This document shows, one piece after another, positions 35,678 to 45,019 of a stretch of 64,000 nt of DNA. The stretch lies in assembly GCF_036075115.1 (NCBI RefSeq), contig NZ_CP107958.1, positions 5,828,001-5,892,000 on the forward strand, read 5' to 3'. The position numbers and the translations under genes were made by a program. This stretch comes from Streptomyces sp. NBC_00377 (GTDB lineage: Bacteria; Actinomycetota; Actinomycetes; Streptomycetales; Streptomycetaceae). The notes beneath the pieces are model-generated. The model did not search any database, was not told the origin of the DNA, and saw only the letters and a list, made by a program, of their open reading frames with translations. Numbering within the stretch: the stretch's first letter is position 1; every line of letters begins with the position of its first letter.

Positions 35678-36793
35678 TCAGGACCTGCCGCCACCGTCAC
35701 GCTCCCTCCGCTGCTCCAGCCGGAGCAGCAGCTCCTTGCCCCGCCGTCGTGCGGCCACGTCGCACACGACCGCCGACAGCAGGGGCGCGGTGCGCCGACG
35801 GGCCAGCAGCAGCCGCTGGTTGACGACCGGTTCGGGCCGCCAGTGGTGCTTGTACGGCTCGTTGCCGCGCAGCAGACTCAGCGCCGCGCGCCCTCCGTCC
35901 CGGGAGTGCTCGGCGCAGGCGTCGAGCAGCATCACCGCCACGTCCGCCTTGCGCTCGCGCAGCCGGGGATGGGCGCCGTAGAGATAGCCCCCGGCCAGGC
36001 GCCGCGACAGCAGCGTCAGATCGACGGCCACCACGTCGTCGTCGAGCCGGAACTCGGTGACCACCGCGTCCCCGGAGCGCACCATCGGCCCGACCGACCG
36101 CACCAGGTGCTCGCAGAACCGCTCCCGCAGGTGTTCGCCCGTCACCTTCCGCCCCTGCCACTGCAACCGGTGCAGTTCCAGCAGTCGCCGCAGCGCCGGG
36201 TCCACCTCGTCCGGGCACACGACCTGACGCTGCACGCCGAGCGCGGTCAGCTTGCGCAGCTTGGCGCGCACCCGCTGGGCCTTCGCCGACGGCAGCCGGG
36301 CCACCAGCTCCTCCATGGGCACGGCGGGCAGCTCCAGGCACACGGAGTCGCTCACCCGCCGCCGGGGGCCCTGCCAGCGCTCGTAGACCTGCTCCACCGC
36401 GCCGCCCGGTCGCACCTCGCGGAAGTCGATCAGCGCGGTGCGGGCGGCCGCCGCGAGACCCTCGGTGAGCGCGGTGACGGCTCGCTCACCGCGTTCGTCG
36501 TCGACGAGGACGTCCCCGTAGTCCGAGATCGCGCCGCCGAGCGGCACCAGCGCCGGCACCGGTCGGCGTACGGCCATCAGCGGGGCGGCGGCGACCAGGT
36601 CGGCGCCGTCGCGGACCAGCAGCACCCGCAGCCGGCCGCGCCTGCCGTACGACAGCCACCACGAGTGCAGCCAGGCGTGGCTCTGGAACGGGGTGGCCGT
36701 CGCGCACCGCTGGTACAGCCGGCCCCAGGCGGGCGCCAGGGCGCCGAAGACCTGCTCGTCGGTGACGAGTTCGGTGGTGAAGGCCGGCTTCAC
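35678..36793 (-). CDS. GNAT-fold N-acyltransferase (CelD/BcsL-like, Acetyltransf_6)
   Basis: A 371-residue double-GNAT protein of the type found in extracellular polysaccharide operons. It has TPFQSHAWLHSWWLSYG at the N-terminus and SLLRGNEPYKHHW near 310-322, the family's conserved end motif. It probably acylates a sugar amine or precursor. The ATG overlaps the stop of the Wzz-like gene by 4 nt, and it is the last gene of a leftward operon that begins at 44971 or 46150. Confidence 0.85.
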   Translation of the reverse strand: MKPAFTTELVTDEQVFGALAPAWGRLYQRCATATPFQSHAWLHSWWLSYGRRGRLRVLLVRDGADLVAAAPLMAVRRPVPALVPLGGAISDYGDVLVDDERGERAVTALTEGLAAAARTALIDFREVRPGGAVEQVYERWQGPRRRVSDSVCLELPAVPMEELVARLPSAKAQRVRAKLRKLTALGVQRQVVCPDEVDPALRRLLELHRLQWQGRKVTGEHLRERFCEHLVRSVGPMVRSGDAVVTEFRLDDDVVAVDLTLLSRRLAGGYLYGAHPRLRERKADVAVMLLDACAEHSRDGGRAALSLLRGNEPYKHHWRPEPVVNQRLLLARRRTAPLLSAVVCDVAARRRGKELLLRLEQRRERDGGGRS

Positions 36794-37434
36794 AGCGTTC
36801 CGTGGGCTTCTGCGGCGAGGGCCGGGCCGGGGACGGCCGCCGGGCGCACGGCCTCCTCCGGGTCCCGCTTCGGACGCACCAGCAGCACCAGAGCGCCGAG
36901 CAGCCCGCCCGCGCTCGCCCCCACCAGGCCCGTCACCGCCGGGGACGCCGAGGAGGGGCTGGTCGGCCGGACCGCGCGGGCGAACTGCTCGAGCTCCACG
37001 TTGGTGGCGGCCCGGGAGTTCCTGGCATGCTGGGTCAGCGAGCGGGAGACCGCGTTGGCCATGTCGGCGGCCAGATCGGCGCGCGAGGACGTCGCCGTGA
37101 TCGAGACCATCGGGGCGTCCGGCGAGGTCGCCGTCTGCACGCTCGACTGGAGCGTCCTCACCGGCACACCGGCCCAGACCTGCGCGTCCCCGAGCACCGC
37201 CACCTGCGTGGCGACCCGGCCGTAGGCCTGTGCGAAGCCGAGGGCGGACGCCGGGTCGGACTTCGCGGTGGGGACGGCGACGACGTAGGCCGTGGCCGTG
37301 TACGCGGGCGGTTTGAGAGCGCCGTACGCGCCGCCGAGCAGACCGCCGGCGACGGCGCCGGCCATGAGCAGGGACCAGGGCGGGAGCGCCTTGGCGCGGC
37401 GCAGGGCGGCAGGACGACGGGGGTTCTCGGTCAT
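36790..37434 (-). CDS. Wzz-like chain-length/transport protein
   Basis: A 214-residue membrane protein with two transmembrane helices (about 19-39 and 164-186) around an extracytoplasmic region, the layout of Wzz-type polysaccharide co-polymerases. TATAYVVAVPTAKSDPAS after the first helix is typical of actinobacterial versions. Both ends overlap neighbouring genes (ATGA). It probably controls glycan chain length or export. Confidence 0.8.
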   Translation of the reverse strand: MTENPRRPAALRRAKALPPWSLLMAGAVAGGLLGGAYGALKPPAYTATAYVVAVPTAKSDPASALGFAQAYGRVATQVAVLGDAQVWAGVPVRTLQSSVQTATSPDAPMVSITATSSRADLAADMANAVSRSLTQHARNSRAATNVELEQFARAVRPTSPSSASPAVTGLVGASAGGLLGALVLLVRPKRDPEEAVRPAAVPGPALAAEAHGTL

Positions 37435-38594
37435 GGGGAACTGGCTCCCTGGGGTGTCGGGTGAGCGGGGGAGGGCAGGGTCGGTCCGGACACGGTGGCC
37501 GCGTACACGTCCATGAGCCGGGCGGCGCTGCGGGTGATGTCGTAGTGGCGGGCCGCTTCGGCGGCGGTGCGCGGGCCGGGCGCCTGCGCGCGCGCCTCGG
37601 TCAGCGCGCGCACGAAGTCCTCGGTGCCGCCGCTCACCCGGCGGGCGCCCGGCGCCCGGGCGGGCAACATCTCGATCGCCGGGCAGGACGCGTAGAGCAC
37701 GGGCAGGCCGCAGGCCAGCGCCTCGACGATCGCCAGGCCGAAGGTCTCCTCGGGGGACGGGGAGACGAACACGTCCATGGCGCAGGTGAGCGAGGGCAGG
37801 TCGGGGCCGGGGGTGCCGTCGGGCACGTAGGGGCGTTCGCCGGTGAACAGGACACGGTCGGCGACCCCCGCCTCGTGGGCGGTGCGGCGCAGCACGTTCT
37901 CCTCGGGGCCGCCGCCGGCCAGCAGCAGCCAGTGGTCGGCCGGGAGCCGGGCGAGGGCGTGGATGAGGACGTCGAAGCGCTTGCCCGCGGTGAGGCGTCC
38001 GATGCCGCCGAGGACATGTGCGTGGTCGGGCAGGCCGAGACGCCGTCGGGTGCGCAGGCGGGCGTCCGGGTCGAAGCGGAACCGGGTCAGGTCGACGCCG
38101 TTGGGGACGACCTCGATGCGGGGGGCCGGGACGCCCCAGCCGCGCAGCCGGTCGGCGACCGTGGGGGAGACCGCGACCGTGGTGCGGCCCAGCCGCTCGC
38201 TGGCGAGGTACAGCGCACGGACCCCGGAGGTCAGTTCGCGCCCCTCCAACTGTGATTCGCCCAGCGAGTGTTCGGTGGCGACGACCGCGCGGACGCCGGC
38301 GAGGCGCGCGGCCAGCCGGCCGTAGACGCAGGCCCGGTAGAGGTGGGTGTGGACCAGGTCGTAGCCGCCGGAGCGGATGACGCGGACCAGGCGCGGCAGC
38401 GCGGTCAGGTCGCGGTTGCCCGCCATGCCGAGGTGGACGACCCGCACCCCGTCCTCGGCCAGCCCCGCGGCGACCGCCCCCGGGTTCGTCAGCGTCACCA
38501 CCTCGCACTCGATCGGCAGGTGCCGCAGCAGCAGCCGAAGTTGCTGCTCGGCGCCGCCGACCCCGAGCCCCGTGATGATGTGCAGCGCCTTCAC
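37431..38594 (-). CDS. GT4 glycosyltransferase
   Basis: A 387-residue GT-B glycosyltransferase. The N-terminal GLGVGGAEQQLRLLLRHLP and the C-terminal donor-site region SPSPEETFGLAIVEALACGL with its EX7E motif place it in family GT4. It should add a sugar to the lipid-linked repeat unit on the cytoplasmic side. Starts and stops overlap neighbouring genes by 4 nt on both sides. Confidence 0.9.
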   Translation of the reverse strand: MKALHIITGLGVGGAEQQLRLLLRHLPIECEVVTLTNPGAVAAGLAEDGVRVVHLGMAGNRDLTALPRLVRVIRSGGYDLVHTHLYRACVYGRLAARLAGVRAVVATEHSLGESQLEGRELTSGVRALYLASERLGRTTVAVSPTVADRLRGWGVPAPRIEVVPNGVDLTRFRFDPDARLRTRRRLGLPDHAHVLGGIGRLTAGKRFDVLIHALARLPADHWLLLAGGGPEENVLRRTAHEAGVADRVLFTGERPYVPDGTPGPDLPSLTCAMDVFVSPSPEETFGLAIVEALACGLPVLYASCPAIEMLPARAPGARRVSGGTEDFVRALTEARAQAPGPRTAAEAARHYDITRSAARLMDVYAATVSGPTLPSPAHPTPQGASSP

Positions 38595-39340
38595 CGCAGC
38601 CCCTCGACGGGACGCCGGCGCAACCGGTGCAGCCGGTACTTCAGATGCATGCGGACGGTGTTGTCGTCCTGCCCGATGTGCAGCCGGGGGAGGGCGTGCA
38701 GGCCGTTCAGCGGACCGGGGTCGATCGCACAGGCATAGGAGTAACCGGCGTCGCGCACGGCGTCCATGGCGCGCCGGTCGATCGCCCCGTACGGGTAGCA
38801 GAAGCCGTCGGCCTCGGTGCCGAGCAGCGCGGCGAGGGCCGCGCGGCTCTCGGCTGTCTCCGACTTGAGGGTGAGGTCGTCGGCCTTGGTCAGGTCGACG
38901 TGGGTGAGGCCGTGCGAGCCGATCTCGACGCCCTCGTCGGCGGCGCGGCGGATGCCCTCGGCGGTCAGCAGCGGCTTGCGCGGGCCCAGCGGGTCCCAGG
39001 CGTTGTCACCGCCGAGCCGGCCCGGCAGCACGAAGAGGGTGGCCGTGCACCCCTGTCGGCGCAGGACGGGCAGCGCCCCGGTGAGGAAGTCGGCGTAACC
39101 GTCGTCGAAGGTGAGTCCGACCAGGTCACGGCCCTCGCCCCGGGCGCGGGCGGCGAGCAGTTCGGCCACGGAGACGCCGCGCAGCCCGCGCCGGCGCAGC
39201 CACGTCAGCTGCTTCTCCAGCCGCTCGGGGGTGACCGTGATGCGGTAGGGATCCTCGGAGCGGTCCCCCACGGAGTGGTACATCGCCACCCATGGGACGG
39301 ACGGGCGTCTGTTGTTGTCGCTGTTGTCAGGAGCGGCCAT
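38591..39340 (-). CDS. Polysaccharide deacetylase (NodB domain)
   Basis: A 249-residue CE4 enzyme. Metal and catalytic motifs are visible: TFDDG (motif 1), SHGLTHVDL (motif 2) and CYPYGAID (motif 3). It lacks an obvious signal peptide, so it probably acts on a cytoplasmic or membrane-associated precursor. Its start overlaps the flippase 3' end by 14 nt. Confidence 0.9.
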   Translation of the reverse strand: MAAPDNSDNNRRPSVPWVAMYHSVGDRSEDPYRITVTPERLEKQLTWLRRRGLRGVSVAELLAARARGEGRDLVGLTFDDGYADFLTGALPVLRRQGCTATLFVLPGRLGGDNAWDPLGPRKPLLTAEGIRRAADEGVEIGSHGLTHVDLTKADDLTLKSETAESRAALAALLGTEADGFCYPYGAIDRRAMDAVRDAGYSYACAIDPGPLNGLHALPRLHIGQDDNTVRMHLKYRLHRLRRRPVEGLR

Positions 39341-41060
39341 GGGAGAGCCTTCGGGTCGCGGAACGTACGGAACGGAGTGCCGAGGCGATGCCCTGGGAGC
39401 CCAGGGCCCGGCCGGCCAGCAGGAAGACGGCGGTCACGGTGAACCCCCCGGCGGCCAGCCCGGACAGGGGGTCGGTGAAGCGGCCGGCGACGAAATACCC
39501 CGCCAGGGTGGCCAGCAGGGCGGCCCGCACCGGCCGGCTCAGTTCGCGCAGCACGCCCCGGACACGGACCGGGACGCTGCGCGGACCCATTCCGGCCAGC
39601 AGGACGAGCGCGGTGACGGTGATGCCGGCCGCGTTGGCGGCGGCGATGCCGTACACCCCCCAGGGGCCGACGCTCAGCGCGCCGATCCACGAGGTCACGA
39701 CGATTCCGGCGGCCATCGCGCCGACCGGGTACCAGGAGCCGCGGCCCGCCGAGAAGTAGGAGCGGACCAGCACGCCCACCAGGGTCTGGCCGAGCAGCCC
39801 GAGCGCGTACACGCGCATCACGCCCGCCGTCGCCGCCGTGTCCCGCGCGGTGAACGCGCCCCGCTGGAAGAGCAGTTCGATGATCTGCGGGGAGCAGGCG
39901 ACCACGGCGGCCGTGCCCAGCAGCACGATGCACGCCGCCAGTGCGAGATCCCGCTCCACCCGGGAGCGGGCCCGCTCGTGGTCTCCCTCGGCCAGTGCCC
40001 GCGCGACCACCGGGAAGGTGACCGTGCACACCATCACCGACAGGATCATCGGCATCTGCGCGACCTTCTGCGCGTAGTTCAGGTGCGAGATGGCCCCGGC
40101 CGGCAGCTGCGAGGCGAGGAAGCGCTCGACGAGGACCTGGGACTGCCGGCACAGGGCGAACAGCAGAACGGTCGCGAGGAGAAGGGTGTCGAGAGGGCGG
40201 GGTTCCTCCTGCACGGAGGGCTCCTCGGCCGCCTTGCGCTTCCTCAACTGCCTCAGCAGTGAAGGGAGTTGCACGAGGGCCATCAGTAGACCGCCGACCG
40301 CGACCCCGACCGCCGCCGACCGTACCCCCCACTGCCCCCCGAGCACGAACATCCCGGTGATGATGCCGACGTTGTAGGCCACGTAGATCGCCGCGGGCGC
40401 CCCGTACCGCCGGTGGGCGCGCAGCGCGGCGCTGAAGTACCCGGCGAGCCCGAAGCTCACCACGCAGGTGGCGGTCAGCCGGGTGCAGTCGACGGCGAGC
40501 GCGGGGTCGGGCAGGCCGGGCGCGAGCACCTCGACCAGCTGCGGCGCCAGGCCGATGAGGAGGGCGCCGACGGCGACGAACGCCAGCGACAGCCGCGGCA
40601 GTGTGCCGGCGACCAGCGCGCGGACCGGGTCGCCGGCAGCGCCCCGGGAGCGCCGGGCCAACGCCATGCTGAACGCCGGGATCAGGGCGAACGCCAGCCC
40701 GTCCTCGATGAGCAGCGTGGCCGCGAACTCGGGCACCGTCCACGCCACCAGGAAGGCGTCGGTGTCACTGCCCGCCCCGAACAGCCGGGCCAGCGCCTGG
40801 TCCCGCACCAGCCCGAGCAGGGACCCGGCGACGGAGAGGACGACGGTGACGAGGGTCGCCTTGGCGAGGAATCGCCGTGAGGCCGGGGGAAGTTCGCCGC
40901 CCTCCGACCCGGCGGCCGGGAGGTGAGTCGTCTCGGCGCGGACCCGTGCACACGCTGCGGGACCGGCTTCGGCAGCCTCCTCGGCCGGCTCCCCGGACCG
41001 CGACGGCGGTACGGAGGCGGGACCGTCCGTGCGGGGCGTCCGAGGAGGCGTCACCGTCAT
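39327..41060 (-). CDS. MurJ/Wzx-like lipid-linked oligosaccharide flippase
   Basis: A 577-residue membrane protein with about 14 helices preceded by a 65-residue disordered N-terminus. LLGLVRDQALARLFGAGSDT is the conserved start of MurJ (MviN) proteins and LLFQRGAFT is also present. In this setting it probably flips the polyprenyl-linked repeat unit rather than lipid II. ATG 41060 overlaps the stop of the upstream O-antigen ligase-like gene by 4 nt. Confidence 0.88.
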   Translation of the reverse strand: MTVTPPRTPRTDGPASVPPSRSGEPAEEAAEAGPAACARVRAETTHLPAAGSEGGELPPASRRFLAKATLVTVVLSVAGSLLGLVRDQALARLFGAGSDTDAFLVAWTVPEFAATLLIEDGLAFALIPAFSMALARRSRGAAGDPVRALVAGTLPRLSLAFVAVGALLIGLAPQLVEVLAPGLPDPALAVDCTRLTATCVVSFGLAGYFSAALRAHRRYGAPAAIYVAYNVGIITGMFVLGGQWGVRSAAVGVAVGGLLMALVQLPSLLRQLRKRKAAEEPSVQEEPRPLDTLLLATVLLFALCRQSQVLVERFLASQLPAGAISHLNYAQKVAQMPMILSVMVCTVTFPVVARALAEGDHERARSRVERDLALAACIVLLGTAAVVACSPQIIELLFQRGAFTARDTAATAGVMRVYALGLLGQTLVGVLVRSYFSAGRGSWYPVGAMAAGIVVTSWIGALSVGPWGVYGIAAANAAGITVTALVLLAGMGPRSVPVRVRGVLRELSRPVRAALLATLAGYFVAGRFTDPLSGLAAGGFTVTAVFLLAGRALGSQGIASALRSVRSATRRLSHGRS

Positions 41061-42367
41061 CGGGCGAGCGCCTCCTCGCGGCCACCGGCGCCGACCAGCG
41101 CCCACCAGGCCACGACCCCGAGGACGACGGCGGTCAGCACGGTCGAAGGACCGCCGATGTCGGCGTACGTGAAGTCCACGAGCTGCCAGACCAGCAGACC
41201 GCAGGCCACGAGGGCGCAGTCGAGGCCCGGGCCGTGGCGCCGGACCCGGAACCACCCGCGCAGTCCGCACGCCAGCATCGCCAGCCAGCCGCCCGCGAGG
41301 GCGAGCAGCCCGATCAGGCCCTGCTCGCTGAGCACCAGCAGGTACATGTTGTGCGGGGAGAGCAGCGGCTGCCTGACGAACCCGGAGCCCGCGCCGTCGG
41401 TGTCGCTGCCGGCGGACAGCGCGAGGGAGGCGTGGGCGTCGCGGTGCTCGGGAAAGCCCTTCAACCCCACCCCGGTCAGTGGCTGTTCGCGCCAGATGCC
41501 GACCGCGGACGCCCACAGCGTGTACCGGTCGGTGACCGACTGGTCCGGCGCGTCCGCGACCTGCGTGATGCTGTTGACGCGCTCCTGGAGCATCGCCGAC
41601 CCGACCCCGAAGCCGCCCACCAGGATCACCCCGGCCGCGGCAGCCACGGCGCCCACCTTCAACGCCCGCAGCGGTCCGGCGAGGGCCAGCTGGACCATGC
41701 AGGTCAGTGCGGTCGCGATCCACGCGCCCCGGCTGAAGGAGAGCGCGAGCGGCACCAGCAGGGCGAGTGCCGAGCAGGCCGCGATCGTCCGCTGCCGTAC
41801 GGGAGTCCGGCCGAGCGCCAGCCCGACCGCGCAGACCAGGCCGAACGCCACGACGGTCGCCATGCCCATCACGTCCTGCGGCCCGAAGGTGCCGACCGCC
41901 CGGATGTCCTCGCCCTGGTAGGAGGCGCCGGTCCCGGTGACGAACTGGTGGACCCCGACCGCCCCCTGCCACCCCGCGAGCCCGACGAACGACCAGGCCA
42001 GCAACCGGAAGTCGGTCCGGTCCCGGACGAGGAGGACGACGGCGGCCGGGACCAGCACGAAGACCTGGAGATAGCGGCCCAGGCCGGCCAGCCCCGCCCC
42101 GGGCGAGGACGCCCCCGTCGCGGCGAGCGCCAGCCCGACGACCGGCAGCCCGAGGACCACGGCGGCCGTCCGGGACAGCGGGCGGCGCCGCTGCCGCAGC
42201 AGCCGCACCGCGCAGAACAGCACGACCAGGGCGGACAGCGCGTCGGCCGGTCCCGCGCCGCCCTCACCGCCGGGGGCGAGCGGAAGGCCGAGCAGGGCGA
42301 CCACGGCGACCACCGGCAGGACCGGTGACAGCGTCCGGACGCGCGGCAGGGGCAGGGCGAGGGTCAT
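41057..42367 (-). CDS. O-antigen ligase/polymerase-like membrane protein
   Basis: A 436-residue protein with 10-12 transmembrane helices and the large extracytoplasmic loop of the Wzy_C family. LSFSRGAWIA and the loop sequence LTGVGLKGFPEHR with SPHNMYLLVLSEQG are characteristic. It would polymerise or ligate the glycan outside the membrane. Confidence 0.86.
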   Translation of the reverse strand: MTLALPLPRVRTLSPVLPVVAVVALLGLPLAPGGEGGAGPADALSALVVLFCAVRLLRQRRRPLSRTAAVVLGLPVVGLALAATGASSPGAGLAGLGRYLQVFVLVPAAVVLLVRDRTDFRLLAWSFVGLAGWQGAVGVHQFVTGTGASYQGEDIRAVGTFGPQDVMGMATVVAFGLVCAVGLALGRTPVRQRTIAACSALALLVPLALSFSRGAWIATALTCMVQLALAGPLRALKVGAVAAAAGVILVGGFGVGSAMLQERVNSITQVADAPDQSVTDRYTLWASAVGIWREQPLTGVGLKGFPEHRDAHASLALSAGSDTDGAGSGFVRQPLLSPHNMYLLVLSEQGLIGLLALAGGWLAMLACGLRGWFRVRRHGPGLDCALVACGLLVWQLVDFTYADIGGPSTVLTAVVLGVVAWWALVGAGGREEALAR

Positions 42368-42374
42368 CGGCGGT

Positions 42375-43799
42375 TCAGCTCCCGGTCGGTCGCACGAGTG
42401 CGGCCGCGGTGCGCAGCAGGATGCAGACGTCCTGCCACAGCGACCAGTTGTCGATGTACGCGTTGTCGAAGCGGGCCCGGTCCTCGATCGAGGTGTCGCC
42501 GCGCAGGCCCTGGACCTGGGCGAGGCCGGTGATGCCGGTCTGCATCCGGTGGCGGGCCGCGTAACCGGGGTAGGTCTGGCTGAACTCGCCGACGAAGTAG
42601 GGGCGTTCGGGACGCGGACCGACCAGGCTCATGTCGCCGCACAGCACGTTCCACAGCTGGAGCAGCTCGTCCAGCGAGGTCTGGCGCAGGAAGCGGCAGA
42701 AGCGGCTCATCTCCCGCTCACCGGCCACGCTCCAGCGGGTCGCCGCCTCGTGCTCGTCGACCGGGCGGTGGGTGCGGAACTTCAGCAGCGTGAACGACCG
42801 GCCGTCCTTGCCGATGCGCTCCTGCCGGAAGACGACCCCCGGCCCGTCGGTCAGCCGCAGCACCACCGCGCACACCAGCAGCAGCGGGCTCAGCAGCAGG
42901 AGCAGGGTCCCGGAGACGGCGATGTCCAGCAGCCGCTTGCCGAGGCTGCCCCGGCGCCGGGCGCCCAGGTCGAGGCGGCGGCAGGAGAACCCGGCGAGCT
43001 GGTCGCGGCTCGCGTACGAGGGGGTGTCGGCGTCGACCTCCCACACCGTGCAGCCCGACTCGGCGAGCGCCCGCAGCAGCGGACCCTGCACGGTGCGCAC
43101 GGCGGGGTGGACGCACAGCACGTCCCGGACGCCGTTCTGGATGAGGGCCCGCTGCACCTCCTGACCCGTGGTCAGCACGGGCAGCCCGCCGCCGCCGTCG
43201 CCGCCGTCGGGCCGCTCGGCCACGATGCCCACCGGCCCGATCCCGCACCGGGGGTGGCGCAGCACGGCGGCGGCCACCCGCTGCGCGGTCGCGGCCGGGC
43301 CGACGACGAGCGCGGCGTGCGGGCGGCGCAGCAGCGCCCGGCGCCGCCGCAGGTACACCACCGCGCGACCCGCGCAGCCGGCCGCGGCCTGCACCGCGAA
43401 CCCGAGGACCAGCGCGCGGACGGACAGCGCGTGGGCCGGGTTCCACGCCGCGACGAGCGTGCCCAGCGCCAGCCAGGCCACCGCGATCCGGCTCCAGACG
43501 GCGGGCAGTTCGTCCAGCACCCCCGCCACCGGACGGGTGCGCTGCGGGCGCAGCAGTATCGTCGCCGCCACCAGCAGGGCCACCAGCAGCGGTCGGCGCT
43601 GCGCCCCGGACAGGGCCAGCGCGCCCACGAACGCGGCCAGGACGTCGGCGAACAGCAGCGGGAGCGGTGACGCGGGCCGCGCCGGGGGCCGCCCGGCGGG
43701 GAACCGGAATCCCGCTGCGCTCGCGCGCCGCGGAATGACCGAGACGGACGAGTATCCGGGCTGCGCGCCGGGAGAGGGGACGGTGCTTTCCGCAGTCAC
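42375..43799 (-). CDS. Polyprenyl glycosylphosphotransferase (priming transferase)
   Basis: A 474-residue enzyme with four to five N-terminal helices, a CoA_binding_3-like middle region (VVGPAATAQRVAAAVL) and a C-terminal bacterial sugar transferase domain (KRLLDIAVSG, FRQERIGKDGRSF, LVGPRPERPYFV). It should start the repeat unit by moving a sugar-1-phosphate to undecaprenyl phosphate. The stop lies 7 bp before the ligase gene. Confidence 0.92.
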   Translation of the reverse strand: MTAESTVPSPGAQPGYSSVSVIPRRASAAGFRFPAGRPPARPASPLPLLFADVLAAFVGALALSGAQRRPLLVALLVAATILLRPQRTRPVAGVLDELPAVWSRIAVAWLALGTLVAAWNPAHALSVRALVLGFAVQAAAGCAGRAVVYLRRRRALLRRPHAALVVGPAATAQRVAAAVLRHPRCGIGPVGIVAERPDGGDGGGGLPVLTTGQEVQRALIQNGVRDVLCVHPAVRTVQGPLLRALAESGCTVWEVDADTPSYASRDQLAGFSCRRLDLGARRRGSLGKRLLDIAVSGTLLLLLSPLLLVCAVVLRLTDGPGVVFRQERIGKDGRSFTLLKFRTHRPVDEHEAATRWSVAGEREMSRFCRFLRQTSLDELLQLWNVLCGDMSLVGPRPERPYFVGEFSQTYPGYAARHRMQTGITGLAQVQGLRGDTSIEDRARFDNAYIDNWSLWQDVCILLRTAAALVRPTGS

Positions 43800-44971
43800 G
43801 AGTGGATGGACTCCCTGCGTTCCGTGGGCGCGACGCGCGCCCTTCGTGTCGTCGTGAGCAGCTCGCGGTACACGCCCGCGACCGCCTCGGCCGTGCGTCG
43901 CACGTCGTGCGTGGACAGGACGTGCCGACGTCCCTGATGGCCGAGCGACTCGCGCAGCAGCGGGTCGCGCAGCAGTCCGGTGACGGCGCCGGCCAGCGCC
44001 GCCGGGTCCTCGGCGGGCACCAGACAGAGGGGCGCGAGCGCGGTCGGCAGGCTCTCCCGGGCACCGTCCACGTCGGTCACCACCACGGGCCGCCCGCAGG
44101 CCAGCGCCTCCAGCGGGGACAGCGCCATGCCCTCCCAGCGTGAGGGCAGCACCACCAGGTCGGCGGCCTGGTACCAGGGCACGGCGTCGTCGACGGCGCC
44201 GGCGAACAGCACCGACTCCGGCGCCCGGGGCCGCAGCCGCTCCCTGTCGGGACCGTCACCGACCAGGACCAGCCGGGCGCCGGGCACCTTCGCCGCGATG
44301 TCCGCCCACGCGGCCAGCAGAACGTCCTGCCCCTTCTGCCGGCACAGCCGCGCCACGCACACCACCAGCGGGGCGGCCGGGTCCAGCCCGGGCAGCAGGG
44401 AGGCTCGAACGGTGCCGACGGGAGCCGGGTGGAAGCGTTCGGTGTCGATGCCGTTGGGGACGACGCTCCACCGCCCGGCGATCCGGGCGCGCACACCGGT
44501 CGTGCGCTCCGCCTCGCTCACACACACCAGCCGGTCCGCCCAGCGGGCCCCGAACCGCTCCCACCTGAGCGCCAGCGCCGCGGTGGTCCCGCCGACCGCC
44601 TCGAAGGACCAGGCGTGCGGCTGGAACACGGTCGGGATCCGCCCGCGCACCGCGAGCCGCCCGGCCAGTCCGGCCTTGGCGCTGTGCGCGTGCACCAGAT
44701 CGGGGCGTACCTCGCCGAGCAGGCGTACGAGCCGCCGCACCTCCGCGGGGAGCGAGGGCCCCGGCGACCGCGTCGCCGCCCAGTGCCGTACGTCCGCGCC
44801 CAGGGACCGCAGGTCGTCGGCGAGCCGGCCGGCCGGACAGGCCACGGTGACGTGCAGGCCGGCCGCGAGCTGGGCCCGCGCCAGATCGGTCACGACCCGG
44901 GGGACCCCGCCGTCCACGGGCTGGGTGAGATGCAGGACCCGGAGTCTGCCGTCGGGTTCTGGCTGGTGCAT
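43796..44971 (-). CDS. GT4 glycosyltransferase
   Basis: A 391-residue GT-B enzyme. HLTQPVDGGVPRVVTDLARA at the N-terminus and VLPSRWEGMALSPLEALACG at the donor site (EX7E) identify GT4. It overlaps the priming transferase by 4 nt and is the first glycan gene of the operon, 48 bp after the DUF3344-like gene on the same strand. Confidence 0.9.
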   Translation of the reverse strand: MHQPEPDGRLRVLHLTQPVDGGVPRVVTDLARAQLAAGLHVTVACPAGRLADDLRSLGADVRHWAATRSPGPSLPAEVRRLVRLLGEVRPDLVHAHSAKAGLAGRLAVRGRIPTVFQPHAWSFEAVGGTTAALALRWERFGARWADRLVCVSEAERTTGVRARIAGRWSVVPNGIDTERFHPAPVGTVRASLLPGLDPAAPLVVCVARLCRQKGQDVLLAAWADIAAKVPGARLVLVGDGPDRERLRPRAPESVLFAGAVDDAVPWYQAADLVVLPSRWEGMALSPLEALACGRPVVVTDVDGARESLPTALAPLCLVPAEDPAALAGAVTGLLRDPLLRESLGHQGRRHVLSTHDVRRTAEAVAGVYRELLTTTRRARVAPTERRESIHS

Positions 44972-45019
44972 GGCGCGTTTTCCTCGCTCACGGTGGCGCT
45001 CGGGACGGGCGGAACGCGC